Numbered from the stretch's first letter, positions 1 through 8,239 are shown. The stretch is 33,542 nucleotides of DNA from Clostridiales bacterium (GCA_012519975.1 JAAYPE010000036.1:1-33542), one strand, 5' to 3'. Notes: generated by a model from the letters alone, not told the origin. A program made the numbers and translations.

Positions 1-84
1 GTCACAGCTTAAAGCTTTGGACTCCACTATACCTTTAATAATTGCGGTCGCCATATTACCGCAACCGATAAAGCCAACTTTCAT
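1..84 (-). CDS. proC: Pyrroline-5-carboxylate reductase, N-terminal fragment cut by the window edge
   Basis: ProC reduces 1-pyrroline-5-carboxylate to proline with NAD(P)H in the cytoplasm. Only the first 28 residues are inside the window. They begin MKVGFIGCGNMATAI, the nucleotide-binding beta-alpha turn (GxGNMA) typical of ProC. The ATG at 84 is preceded by a good GGAGG site. The gene follows the tandem-ACT gene by 33 bases with no terminator between them, so it may be the last visible member of the arylpyruvate operon. Family identity is inferred from the short N-terminus only. Confidence 0.85.
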   Translation of the reverse strand, partial: MKVGFIGCGNMATAIIKGIVESKALSCD

Positions 85-117
85 ATTTACCTCCAAACTG
101 AGCATTTATAATTTTAT

Positions 118-546
118 TTAAATAAAAATTTCGTCCTGCTCAATAACTGTAATGTTTGCATCCTTTAAAGCTTTTTTTGCAGCGTCATTATCCTCTACTC
201 TTATGATAACATAAGCTTTTCCCGCATCTGGAGTGATGAAAGCATATGCATACTCAACACTAATACCTGCATCTGCAAGCGTTTTAATTGCAACTGAAAA
301 TCCACCGGGAACATCTGGAATACCAATTCCAAGAACATGAGTTATCGAAACAGTCATTTTAGCTTCTTTTAGCACTTTTTCGGCTTTTTCTGGGTCACTT
401 ACAATAAGCCTGAGTATTCCATAGTCTGTTGTGTCTGCTATCGAAAGGGCTCTAATGTCTACCGAATTTTCAGCGAGTAGCGATGTTATTTTTGCAAGTC
501 TTCCGGGTTTGTTTTCTACAAAAATTGATATTTGTTTAATTGCCAT
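118..546 (-). CDS. Tandem ACT-domain protein (COG4747-like), probable amino-acid sensor
   Basis: This 142-residue protein is made of two ACT domains, roughly residues 1-68 and 69-142. The first opens with the pattern QISIFVENKPGRLAKI and the second with the related GGFSVAIKTLADAGISVE. ACT domains usually bind amino acids and pass the signal to an enzyme or regulator. Free-standing tandem-ACT proteins of this size are commonly found next to PaaK-type CoA ligases in anaerobes and methanogens, as here, where a paaK ends 17 bases upstream. Start ATG has a GGGAGG site. It probably senses an aromatic amino acid made or consumed by the neighbouring IorAB/PaaK enzymes; the ligand is an inference. Confidence 0.88.
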   Translation of the reverse strand: MAIKQISIFVENKPGRLAKITSLLAENSVDIRALSIADTTDYGILRLIVSDPEKAEKVLKEAKMTVSITHVLGIGIPDVPGGFSVAIKTLADAGISVEYAYAFITPDAGKAYVIIRVEDNDAAKKALKDANITVIEQDEIFI

Positions 547-562
547 TTTTGTATGCCTCCCT

Positions 563-1864
563 TTATATTTCTCGTTTATCGATTACCCTTACTGCTTTTC
601 CCTCTGAGCGAGGAAGAGATTGTGGTTCTACCAAATGAATTTTTGCTGACACACTAAGAGTTGATTGAACTGCCATTTCAATTTTTCTTTCTGTTTCCTC
701 AATTTTGCGAACAGAGTCAGAAAACATTTCGCTTGACATTTCTATGCAAACAGTCATCATATCCATATTGTTTTTACGCTCAACAATAATTTGATAATTT
801 GGTTGCATTCCAAGTTCTATTATAACATGCTCTACTTGCGATGGGAATACATTAACTCCCCTAATAACTAGCATATCGTCTGAACGGCCACGAGGTTTGC
901 TCATTTTTATAAGAGTTCTGCCACAAGAGCATTTTTCGCGAGTAAGCTTTGCAATATCCCTTGTTCTATAGCGAACCAAAGGCAACGCCTCTTTTCCAAT
1001 ACAGGTAAATACAAGCTCGCCATAGCTACCGTCTGGCAATGGTTGCAATGTTTCTGGGTCAATAATTTCAGGATAAAAATAATCTTCACATATATGCATA
1101 CCACTTTGCTCTGAACATTCATAAGCCACACCAGGGCCTGCAATTTCAGAAAGACCGTAGATATCATATGCTTTTATGTTAAGAGATTTTTCAATCTCTT
1201 TTCTCATATTTTCGCTCCAAGCCTCTGCCCCAAAAATTCCAGCACGAAGAGGCAATGTTTTTGGGTCTATTCCCATCTCTTTTATTGTTTCGCCTATAAA
1301 CATTGCATAAGATGGTGTACAAGCAAGAATATTTATTCCAAAATCTTGCAATATTTGAATTTGTCTTTTTGTGTTTCCGGATGATGCCGGAATAACTGTT
1401 GCTCCAAGTGTTTCAACACCATAATGAAGCCCTAAACCACCTGTAAAAAGTCCGTATCCATAGGACACTTGAACATAATCTGATTTTGTGCAAGAGGCAG
1501 CACTAAGCGACCTTGACGCACACTCAGACCATATATCAATATCCTTTTGAGTGTATCCAACAACTGTTTGTTTACCTGTTGTTCCTGATGATGCGTGAAC
1601 CCTTACTAGTTCCTCTTTTGGAACTGCAAACATACCAAATGGATATGTATCCCTAAGGTCTTGCTTGACTGTAAAAGGTAGTTTTGAAATATCATCAATC
1701 GACTTAATGTCTGAAGGTGAAAGACCAATTTCATCAAACTTGTTTTTATAAAACTCTACATTATTATAGGCATTATGTACCATTTTTATAAGCCTTGCGG
1801 ACTGCTTTGCCTTTATATATTCTCTTGGCGCTGTTTCAATCTCTTTATTGAAATAGTTCTCCAT
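563..1864 (-). CDS. paaK: Phenylacetate-CoA ligase family protein (PaaK), copy 1
   Basis: AMP-forming ligase of the ANL superfamily that joins an arylacetate such as phenylacetate or indoleacetate to CoA through an acyl-adenylate. The 433 residues are the normal PaaK length. Visible motifs are the P-loop SSGTTGK (92-98), the YGLSEIAGPG adenylate-binding segment near 237, a CSCGR motif and the C-terminal hinge GRSDDMLVIRGVNVFPSQ. The residue after the P-loop lysine is Gln99; the second PaaK of the operon has the usual Pro. It lies 18 bases after iorB and 17 bases before the ACT gene. With IorAB it could make arylpyruvates from scavenged arylacetates or, in the opposite direction, release arylacetates. 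Aryl substrate not determinable from sequence. Confidence 0.92.
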   Translation of the reverse strand: MENYFNKEIETAPREYIKAKQSARLIKMVHNAYNNVEFYKNKFDEIGLSPSDIKSIDDISKLPFTVKQDLRDTYPFGMFAVPKEELVRVHASSGTTGKQTVVGYTQKDIDIWSECASRSLSAASCTKSDYVQVSYGYGLFTGGLGLHYGVETLGATVIPASSGNTKRQIQILQDFGINILACTPSYAMFIGETIKEMGIDPKTLPLRAGIFGAEAWSENMRKEIEKSLNIKAYDIYGLSEIAGPGVAYECSEQSGMHICEDYFYPEIIDPETLQPLPDGSYGELVFTCIGKEALPLVRYRTRDIAKLTREKCSCGRTLIKMSKPRGRSDDMLVIRGVNVFPSQVEHVIIELGMQPNYQIIVERKNNMDMMTVCIEMSSEMFSDSVRKIEETERKIEMAVQSTLSVSAKIHLVEPQSLPRSEGKAVRVIDKREI

Positions 1865-1882
1865 TAGTACACTCCCCTATTA

Positions 1883-2464
1883 TTAAATAGTTTTATAATC
1901 GTAGCCCAAATCAAATGCTTTAAGGTTCATATCCAAAAACTTTTGTGGAACGGTTTCTTTTACCGCATCTATCCAAACACTTTTATCAAAATCCATTATG
2001 TTTGCCAAAACGCCTATTAAAACAACATTTACAGCTTTTGGCGAACCTGCCTCAATCGCTAGGGATAATGCATCGAGCGCTGTTGTGCTAATATTTTTTT
2101 GCTTAATTGAATTTATTAAATCTTTGGGGTATTCCGCTGCGCCAATAACCACTGGCATAGGGTCGATTTCTTGTGTGTTTATAATCACCTTGCCATCTTT
2201 TTTAAGATGATTTATCCATCTAACAGACTCAAGCTGTTCAAATGCAATGATTAAATCCGCCTCACAGTCACGAACAACAGGAGAATACACTTTTTCACCA
2301 TATTTTACATAAGTAACAACAGAACCGCCTCTTTGGCTCATTCCGTGAACTTCTGAAACCTTAATGTCAAACCCTTGATTTAAAAGTGCTTGACCTAATA
2401 TTCTGCTTGCAAGTAGCGTACCTTGCCCGCCCACACCTACTATCATTATACTTTTTGCTGACAT
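1883..2464 (-). CDS. iorB: Indolepyruvate:ferredoxin oxidoreductase, beta subunit
   Basis: Small (193 aa) subunit of the aryl-pyruvate:ferredoxin oxidoreductase, a cytoplasmic enzyme that converts arylpyruvates plus CoA to arylacetyl-CoA, CO2 and reduced ferredoxin, reversibly. The N-terminus IMIVGVGGQGTLLASRILG is the signature of the gamma-domain family of 2-oxoacid:acceptor oxidoreductases, followed by the GMSQRGGSV segment near residue 42. The start codon has an AAGGAGG site just upstream and lies three bases after the iorA stop, so the two subunits are almost certainly translated together. Length is standard. Confidence 0.95.
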   Translation of the reverse strand: MSAKSIMIVGVGGQGTLLASRILGQALLNQGFDIKVSEVHGMSQRGGSVVTYVKYGEKVYSPVVRDCEADLIIAFEQLESVRWINHLKKDGKVIINTQEIDPMPVVIGAAEYPKDLINSIKQKNISTTALDALSLAIEAGSPKAVNVVLIGVLANIMDFDKSVWIDAVKETVPQKFLDMNLKAFDLGYDYKTI

Positions 2465-2467
2465 AAA

Positions 2468-4201
2468 TTACGCCTCCTTGCTTTCTATTGCTGAAAATTT
2501 GCACATTTGCGTGCATACATCGCAACCTACACATTGTGTATAGTCTATAACTGCTTTTTTATCTTTCATACTAATTGCAGGGCAACCAATTTTCATACAC
2601 ATTTCGCAACCAATGCACTTATCATTATTAACCGTTAGTGGCGGATTGTGCTTTACATATTTTAGCAACGCACACGGTCTGCGTGCAATGATTACTGACG
2701 GCTCATCCACTGCAAGCTCTTCTTTTATTGCTTGCTTAGTTTCTTCAATATTATATGGGTCAATAACTCTTACACGATTTATTCCAACCGCTTTTACAAG
2801 TTGCTCTAAGTTTACTGCTGATGTTGGGTCACCTTTTATTGTATATCCTGTTGACGGATTTTGCTGATGCCCTGTCATTCCTGTAATGCTATTGTCAAGT
2901 ATCATTACAGTTGAATTGCTTTTGTTATATGCAATATCCATAAGCCCCGTTACTCCCGAGTGTAGGAAAGTTGAGTCGCCAATAACTGCTACAGAATTCT
3001 TTTCAAAATCCTTGTTTGCTTTATTTCTACCGTGAAGCGCAGAAATTGATGCTCCCATACAAATGCAAGTATCCATAGCTCCTAGTGGTGCTAACGCTCC
3101 TAATGTGTAGCAACCAATATCTCCACTAACTGCTACTCCGAGTGTTTTTAAAGCATAGAAAACGCCCCTGTGCGGACAGCCCGCACAAAGAACCGGTGGT
3201 CTGTTTGGAATTTCTTTTTCAATTTTTATACTTTCAACTTTTTCTCCAAGAATTTTTTCTCTAACCAAAGTTTGAGAATATTCCCCAAGAAATGTAAACA
3301 GCTCTTTGCCAATAACATTTACACCTATTTTTTTGCAATGTGTTTCAATAAAATCATCAAGCTCTTCAATTACATACACGGTTTCACACTTTGATGCAAA
3401 GTCTAAAATAAGGTCTACTGGCAACGGATAAACGCAACCAAGCTTCAGATAAGACGCATTTTCTCCAAGGGCTTCTTTTGCGTACTCATAGCAAATTCCA
3501 GCAGTAATAATTCCAATTTTTGAATCATTTATTTCTACAGTATTAATAGATGTTGACTCTGCCCATTTGACTTGATTTTGAATTCTTTGCTCTACAATTT
3601 CGTGCCTTACTTTTGCCATTGCGGGCATCATAACATTTTTTGCAATATTTTTCTCATACGGTTTTAGCGAAAAATCTGTTCTATCTGAAACCTGTGCAAG
3701 ACTCCTTGAGTGAGCAACTCTTGTTGTAAGTCTTAAAAGCACAGGTGTGTCAAACTGCTCTGACAATTCATAAGCAAGCTTTGTATATTCAAGACATTCT
3801 TTTGAATCAGCAGGCTCTAACATCATTGTTTTTGATGCCCTTGCGTGATGTCTTGAATCTTGTTCATTTTGCGAGGAGTGCATTCCTGGGTCATCTGCAA
3901 CAGCAATAACTAGACCTGCATTAACACCCATATAAGACGCTGTATAGAGTGGGTCTGCGGCAACATTAAGCCCTACGTGCTTCATAGCACAAAAAGACCT
4001 CGCCCCTGCAATTGATGCTCCAATAGCAACCTCCATTGACACCTTTTCGTTTGGTGCCCATTCTGCATATATTTCATCATACTTTGCTGCGTATTCGGTA
4101 ATCTCTGTGCTGGGTGTGCCTGGGTAGCTTGAAACTACTGTGCAACCCGCCTCATAAATCCCTCTTGCAACCGCCTCGTTTCCTAATAAAAGCTTTTTCA
4201 T
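2468..4201 (-). CDS. iorA: Indolepyruvate:ferredoxin oxidoreductase, alpha subunit
   Basis: Large TPP- and iron-sulfur-containing subunit of the arylpyruvate:ferredoxin oxidoreductase, 577 aa. It has an N-terminal pyrimidine-binding oxidoreductase domain (GNEAVARG near 8; SYPGTPSTEI near 25), a CxxC-containing PPVLCAGCPHRG segment in the middle, a TPP-binding domain with GDSTF and the downstream LDNSITGMTG, and two C-terminal [4Fe-4S] sites. The first cluster motif is CIGCEMCMKIGCP and the second CVGCDVCTQMC followed by Lys rather than Pro. The ATG overlaps the stop of the upstream paaK in an ATGA, showing translational coupling. The enzyme is oxygen-sensitive in known cases, which fits an anaerobic host. 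Confidence 0.96.
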   Translation of the reverse strand: MKKLLLGNEAVARGIYEAGCTVVSSYPGTPSTEITEYAAKYDEIYAEWAPNEKVSMEVAIGASIAGARSFCAMKHVGLNVAADPLYTASYMGVNAGLVIAVADDPGMHSSQNEQDSRHHARASKTMMLEPADSKECLEYTKLAYELSEQFDTPVLLRLTTRVAHSRSLAQVSDRTDFSLKPYEKNIAKNVMMPAMAKVRHEIVEQRIQNQVKWAESTSINTVEINDSKIGIITAGICYEYAKEALGENASYLKLGCVYPLPVDLILDFASKCETVYVIEELDDFIETHCKKIGVNVIGKELFTFLGEYSQTLVREKILGEKVESIKIEKEIPNRPPVLCAGCPHRGVFYALKTLGVAVSGDIGCYTLGALAPLGAMDTCICMGASISALHGRNKANKDFEKNSVAVIGDSTFLHSGVTGLMDIAYNKSNSTVMILDNSITGMTGHQQNPSTGYTIKGDPTSAVNLEQLVKAVGINRVRVIDPYNIEETKQAIKEELAVDEPSVIIARRPCALLKYVKHNPPLTVNNDKCIGCEMCMKIGCPAISMKDKKAVIDYTQCVGCDVCTQMCKFSAIESKEA

Positions 4202-5505
4202 CTTACATCCTCATTTCTTAAGTCAAGCACTCTTTTTGCTTTGCCGACAAATCTTTCAATCGTATTTTGTTCTACTATACTTACTTTGCATTGTAGCCCC
4301 AGTACAACTTGCAAATTATCTTTAATCTTCTTTTGTAGCTTTTCAATATATGAATAACTATCAACTATTGCAGTGTCAACAAGCTCTACCTTAACCTCAA
4401 GTGTGTCGACTAGCCCCTGTGTGCGAACAACAAGCTGATAGTGTGGACCTACTCCATCAATACCCACTAAAACGCTTTCAATTTGTGATGGAAATACATT
4501 AACTCCCCTAATTTTAAGCATATCATCTGAACGACCTTTGACCTTGTCCATTCTTACACCCGTTCTGCCACACTGACAAGGTTCATAATTTAGCCTTGTA
4601 ATATCTCTTGTGCGATAACGAAGTAGAGGTATGCCCTCTTTTGTAAGAGTTGTGACTAATAGCTCTCCCGTTTGCCCTTCTGGCAACACTTCAAGGGTTT
4701 GAGAGTCAATAATTTCTGGCAAAAAATAATCCTCACAAAAATGCAACCCGTCACGATATACACATTCACCTGAAACGCCAGGGCCCATAAGCTCACTCAT
4801 GCCATAGTTATCAGTTGCAAACAAATCCCAACCATTCTCAATAAGGGAGCGCATTTCTGGGGTACATCCTTCAGACCCAAAAATCCCTAATCTCAAGTTA
4901 TAATCGTCCATTGAATAATCAAGCGACTTTGCAACCTCGCACATATAAAGAGCATATGACGGTGTTGCGACAAGGGCTGTTGTTTTAAAGTCACGCATAT
5001 ACATAAGAGCTTTTTCAGTGTTTCCGCTAGAATTTGGAATTACTGTTGCCCCTAATTTTTCAAGCCCATAATGCAAACCAAGTGCGCCTGTAAACATCCC
5101 GTATCCAAATGAAATTTGAACAATGTCATCGCTCGTAGCACCAGCTGCAGCACAAAGCCTTGCAACGCAGTTTGACCACATATCCAAGTCATTTTTTGTA
5201 TAACCTACAACTGTCGGCTTGCCGGTTGTTCCTGATGATGCGTGAATTCTTACAATGTTTTTCATCGGTTGTGCAAACAGACCAAAGGGATAATTATCTC
5301 TTAGATCATCCTTTGTGGTTGGTGGTATGTATTTTATGTCGTCTAGTGATTTTATTTTGTCGGCAGTCACTCCTGCCTTGTCAAGGCGATTTTTATAAAA
5401 AGGTACATTTTTATAACAATAATCGACTGTCCATTTTAATCTTTCAAGTTGCAAAGTCTCAATTTCTTTGCGATTCATTGTTTCTATTTCTTTTTGGAAA
5501 AACAT
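4198..5505 (-). CDS. paaK: Phenylacetate-CoA ligase family protein (PaaK), copy 2
   Basis: Second AMP-forming arylacetate-CoA ligase of the operon, 435 aa. Motifs are parallel to those of copy 1: P-loop SSGTTGKP, YGMSELMGPG, CQCGR and GRSDDMLKIRGVNVFPSQ. The two copies look like tandem paralogues, roughly half identical by eye, on either side of iorAB. An ATG two codons upstream (5511) lies only one base from the AAGGAG site, so the ATG at 5505, spaced seven bases, is preferred. The stop overlaps the iorA start. Two ligases with one oxidoreductase suggests that they serve different aryl acids, which is inference. Confidence 0.93.
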   Translation of the reverse strand: MFFQKEIETMNRKEIETLQLERLKWTVDYCYKNVPFYKNRLDKAGVTADKIKSLDDIKYIPPTTKDDLRDNYPFGLFAQPMKNIVRIHASSGTTGKPTVVGYTKNDLDMWSNCVARLCAAAGATSDDIVQISFGYGMFTGALGLHYGLEKLGATVIPNSSGNTEKALMYMRDFKTTALVATPSYALYMCEVAKSLDYSMDDYNLRLGIFGSEGCTPEMRSLIENGWDLFATDNYGMSELMGPGVSGECVYRDGLHFCEDYFLPEIIDSQTLEVLPEGQTGELLVTTLTKEGIPLLRYRTRDITRLNYEPCQCGRTGVRMDKVKGRSDDMLKIRGVNVFPSQIESVLVGIDGVGPHYQLVVRTQGLVDTLEVKVELVDTAIVDSYSYIEKLQKKIKDNLQVVLGLQCKVSIVEQNTIERFVGKAKRVLDLRNEDVR

Positions 5506-5528
5506 CGTCATTCTCCTTCAAACGACCT

Positions 5529-5564
5529 TAAATCACAGCAAAAGAGGTTTCTTGCTGTGATTTA
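5529..5564 (-). other. Perfect 13-bp intergenic hairpin between symporter and paaK
   Basis: Arms at 5529-5541 and 5552-5564 are perfectly complementary, with a 10-base loop. It sits between the symporter stop and the paaK ribosome-binding site. There is no U-run after it on the minus strand, so it is not a standard terminator. It may be an mRNA processing or stability element that sets the ratio of transporter to enzymes. Confidence 0.7.
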
Positions 5565-5582
5565 GCTTTTATTCTAACATAA

Positions 5583-7097
5583 CTATTCAGTTTTAACAAT
5601 GCCAGTATAGAAAAATTCATCATTATTTTTTATGTATATTTTGTTAGTGATTGCGCTTACCGATAAACAAAGAATAATTGACGCAACCATTGCCGATACT
5701 GCAAAAATAGGCCCCTTAGCTGCAATGTTAATTAGAGATGCGTTTGTAGAGCCACCAACTATGATTATCATTTTGCAAAGTGCTGGTATTATTGCAATTG
5801 TAAACCCGCCTATCATTCCACTCCAAGCACCCGCACGGTTAAGCCATTTAACATATAACGCTAACACATATGGTGCAAGGAAAGAGCCAGAAATTATGCC
5901 CCAAGAATAACTCATCATATCGAGTATTGGTGTGTCTGTGTTTGCTACAACATATGACAGAGCAACAAAGAAAACGCACAATATTTTTATTATTTTTGAT
6001 GTGTTTTTTTCGTTCAGCTTATCTTTTAGCATAACTTTTAACAGGTCAATGGTAAAAGTAGAGCTTGCAGTAAGCGTAATAGAACATAAAGTTGATACGG
6101 ATGCTGCAATGAGCAATACAATTACAATTCCTAATAAAACATTAGAAATATTTGCAACCTTGAGCATTGTTGGGACTATGTAATCTTGTGCTGGCATGTC
6201 CACCCCTACGGTAAAAATTCTGTGGCACAAAGAGCCTATAAAATAGCCACCACCTGCAACAAGAAATCCAAAAAAAGTAGAAATTACTATTCCTTTTTTT
6301 GCTTGCTCATCATCCTTAATACCAAAGAATTTTTGAATCATTTGTGGCAAGCCCCATGTGCCAAAGCTTGTCATAAGAACTACCGAGCTTAATGATATTA
6401 TTTGCATTTTGTCAAGTTTGGGAAGCCCTTGTGGTGAATGAGCGTATTCAAAAAGCCCTGCAATTCCACCAACAGCATCACTTCTAACAATTGCAAAAAT
6501 CAATGCAGCTACACCAAACATCATAATAATACCTTGAACAAAGTCTGCTCTTGATTGAACAAAATATCCACCAAAAAGCAACATAGCCATCGACAGAGCT
6601 GCAATAATTATCATACAAATTGTGTCGTCAATACCAAGCAAAACCTCTGCAACACTTGCAAGCCCTTTATATACTGATGCCGAATATGGGATAAGAAAAA
6701 AGAAAATAACTATTGACGAAAACAGCTTCATCGCACCACTATTATAGCGAACAGCAAAAAACTGTGGCATAGTTTTTATTTTTAGCCTTGCAGAAACATC
6801 CCGAGTCCTGCGTGCCAAAACTTTCCAAGCAAGCCACGAGCCAAACACGGCATTTCCTATTCCGGAAAATATTCCCCAAAGACCATATTGCAGACCCGTG
6901 CCACCCGCATATCCAACGAACATAACCGCCGAAAAATAAGCAGCACCATAAGACATTGCAGATATCCAAGCACCTGCATTTCTTCCACCAACAGTTAAGT
7001 CGGCAACGCTTTTTGAACCTTTGCCAGCAATAATACCTATAACCATCATAACTATTATGTATATTGCAATAGTAATCCACACCGTGATATTTTCCAC
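5583..7097 (-). CDS. Sodium:solute symporter (SSS/PutP family)
   Basis: Integral membrane Na+-coupled transporter, 504 aa with about 13 hydrophobic helices, the normal SSS topology. Early features resemble PutP/PanF relatives: a VADLTVGGRNAGAWISAMS segment after the first helix, then AAYFSAVMFVG, and the SxxTxTASSTF stretch in the middle that matches the sodium-binding helix 8 region. The substrate cannot be read from sequence. A GTG at 7106 overlaps the AGGAG site, while the GTG at 7097 is eight bases from it and is taken as the start. It is the first gene after the promoter at 7170-7198 and is followed by paaK-iorAB-paaK, so an aryl acid or aromatic amino acid is the likely cargo (inference). 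Confidence 0.9.
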   Translation of the reverse strand: MENITVWITIAIYIIVMMVIGIIAGKGSKSVADLTVGGRNAGAWISAMSYGAAYFSAVMFVGYAGGTGLQYGLWGIFSGIGNAVFGSWLAWKVLARRTRDVSARLKIKTMPQFFAVRYNSGAMKLFSSIVIFFFLIPYSASVYKGLASVAEVLLGIDDTICMIIIAALSMAMLLFGGYFVQSRADFVQGIIMMFGVAALIFAIVRSDAVGGIAGLFEYAHSPQGLPKLDKMQIISLSSVVLMTSFGTWGLPQMIQKFFGIKDDEQAKKGIVISTFFGFLVAGGGYFIGSLCHRIFTVGVDMPAQDYIVPTMLKVANISNVLLGIVIVLLIAASVSTLCSITLTASSTFTIDLLKVMLKDKLNEKNTSKIIKILCVFFVALSYVVANTDTPILDMMSYSWGIISGSFLAPYVLALYVKWLNRAGAWSGMIGGFTIAIIPALCKMIIIVGGSTNASLINIAAKGPIFAVSAMVASIILCLSVSAITNKIYIKNNDEFFYTGIVKTE

Positions 7098-7169
7098 AAA
7101 TCCCACTCCTGTATTATACTTCTTTCACTCTAGCACTTTAAAGCTTTTATGTGTTAAAGCGACTGAATT

Positions 7170-7198
7170 ATAATACATCAATAACCGACAAAAGTCAA
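7170..7198 (-). promoter_or_regulatory. SigA-type promoter of the symporter-paaK-ior operon
   Basis: Minus-strand TTGACT (7193-7198), 17-base spacer, TATTAT (7170-7175). Predicted start of transcription near 7163, giving a leader of about 65 bases before the GTG start. Confidence 0.8.
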
Positions 7199-7219
7199 TA
7201 ATAAATGGCAAAATTGTTA

Positions 7220-7507
7220 TTATTTAAAAAACGCTTCTACTCCACCTTTTTTCTTGTTTCTACTATACACTTGTGGAGGGCTATAGGACACCAAAATCGT
7301 GTCGTCACCAATTATTTCAATATCGTGCCACAAAACACGAATGTCCTCAGAGGCTGCCCCAAAAAGCTTACTACGACCAAAAATTATAAGTGCCACCATT
7401 TGACCGGTTATTGTATCAAATTCGATGTCGCACACACAGCCAAGCCTTCCACCATCTTGCTTATTTATTACTTCCTTATTTCGCAAGTCGCTAAAACAAC
7501 AGTTCAT
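7220..7507 (-). CDS. YlmC/YmxH family sporulation protein (PRC-barrel)
   Basis: Small protein of 95 aa with a single PRC-barrel-like domain. The conserved pattern LRNKEVINKQDGGRLGCVCDIEFD, here split over residues 8-31, and the later FGRSKLFG segment are characteristic of the YlmC/YmxH family, often found in spore formers and annotated as sporulation-related; the molecular role is unknown. An ATG at 7516 abuts the GGGAGG site, so the ATG at 7507, nine bases from it, is preferred. It is monocistronic: a promoter lies upstream at 7578-7606 and the next gene downstream has its own promoter. Confidence 0.88.
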   Translation of the reverse strand: MNCCFSDLRNKEVINKQDGGRLGCVCDIEFDTITGQMVALIIFGRSKLFGAASEDIRVLWHDIEIIGDDTILVSYSPPQVYSRNKKKGGVEAFFK

Positions 7508-7577
7508 AATTATCATCCTCCCTTTTTAATACTATTCAGAAGAAGGATAAAATTGAACTAAAATTAAAAACTATTTT

Positions 7578-7606
7578 ATTCTCGTTTAATCAAATTCATA
7601 TGTCAA
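7578..7606 (-). promoter_or_regulatory. Probable promoter of the ymxH-like gene
   Basis: Minus-strand TTGACA (7601-7606), 17-base spacer, GAGAAT (7578-7583). The -35 box is perfect and the -10 box matches at four of six positions. The rest of 7508-7700 is very A+T-rich and shows no gene. Confidence 0.5.
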
Positions 7607-7700
7607 CGCCTTTTACTTTATCTTATATTGCAAAACATATAAAATGAATTGATTGATTTTGTTTTGCTTTTTATTTTTTAAAAAAGTTTAATGAAAAGAT

Positions 7701-7744
7701 AAAAAAAGCTTGCAACTACAACTAAAAAAGTTATAATTACAAGC
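7701..7744 (-). terminator. Rho-independent terminator of tRNA-Lys
   Basis: Arms 7730-7744 and 7708-7722 form a 15-base-pair stem including a few G-U pairs, with a 7-base loop, followed on the minus strand by seven U residues (7701-7707). It begins four bases after the encoded CCA end of the tRNA. Confidence 0.9.
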
Positions 7745-7748
7745 GTTT

Positions 7749-7824
7749 TGGTGATCCATCGGAGATTCGAACTCCGGACACCTTGATTAAAAGTCAAGTG
7801 CTCTACCGACTGAGCTAATGGATC
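7749..7824 (-). tRNA. tRNA-Lys (anticodon UUU)
   Basis: The minus strand folds into a complete cloverleaf: acceptor GATCCAT paired with ATGGATC, D-arm AGCTC..., anticodon stem CTTGA/TCAAG with loop CTTTTAA giving anticodon TTT, T-arm CGGAG-TTCGAAT-CTCCG, discriminator A and an encoded CCA. It has its own strong promoter (7847-7875) and terminator (7701-7744), so it is a single-gene unit downstream of secG. Confidence 0.97.
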
Positions 7825-7846
7825 ATATTGCCTAAGGCACTTGACT

Positions 7847-7875
7847 ATAATATACGATTTGTTTCATAATGTCAA
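7847..7875 (-). promoter_or_regulatory. Strong SigA promoter of tRNA-Lys
   Basis: Minus-strand TTGACA (7870-7875), 17-base spacer, TATTAT (7847-7852); predicted start near 7840, about 15 bases before the mature tRNA 5' end. Confidence 0.85.
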
Positions 7876-7879
7876 GCAT

Positions 7880-7927
7880 TTTTTTAAGTTTTTTTAAAAA
7901 TATTTTACCCCGCAATTTTTAGCGGGG
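7880..7927 (-). terminator. Probable terminator of secG
   Basis: GC-rich hairpin with arms CCCCGC (7922-7927 on the minus strand) and GCGGGG (7908-7913) and an 8-base loop. It is followed by an A+T tract with U-runs that is not a pure U-run, so termination may be partial. Confidence 0.65.
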
Positions 7928-7951
7928 ATAAATCGTGTAACTACAATGTTT

Positions 7952-8206
7952 TTATCTAAAAATTATAACCGCAGTAGTCCCAATTGCAACTATAAAAAAT
8001 AGTATCGCTAAAATTCTTGTTCCCTTTTCTAACAATGCTTCCTTGTGCTTTCCTTTTGTTTTGTCAAAAAATCCACCCGAAGAATCTCCGCCAACAAAAG
8101 CACCTGAAAGATTTGACTGCCTGTCCTTTTGCATAAGAACTATTATTATAATAGCAATTGACAATAATATCATAATTATTGCACCTGCAACCTGTAAACT
8201 TGTCAT
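7952..8206 (-). CDS. secG: Preprotein translocase subunit SecG
   Basis: Small inner-membrane partner of SecYE that assists protein export. The 84-residue protein has two transmembrane segments, about residues 4-25 and 63-83, joined by a polar loop containing VLMQKDRQSNLSGAFVGG, which is the conserved SecG loop (Q-x(n)-L-x-G-A-F-G-G). Length is typical. The ATG has a good CGGAGG site, and an extended -10 promoter lies directly upstream. It is divergent from the LCP gene. The usual clostridial neighbours rnr and smpB are not present here; a tRNA-Lys follows instead. Confidence 0.93.
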   Translation of the reverse strand: MTSLQVAGAIIMILLSIAIIIIVLMQKDRQSNLSGAFVGGDSSGGFFDKTKGKHKEALLEKGTRILAILFFIVAIGTTAVIIFR

Positions 8207-8239
8207 AAAACAACCTCCGAAAACTCTTTATGTTGGAAT

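Noticed and set aside
907..1167. Open frame inside the first paaK in another frame
   Set aside because: It has no ribosome site and lies wholly within a conserved gene, as do many antisense open frames across the window.
7908..7927. Terminator for a plus-strand gene
   Set aside because: The hairpin has no T-run on the plus strand and no plus-strand gene precedes it; it fits secG on the minus strand.
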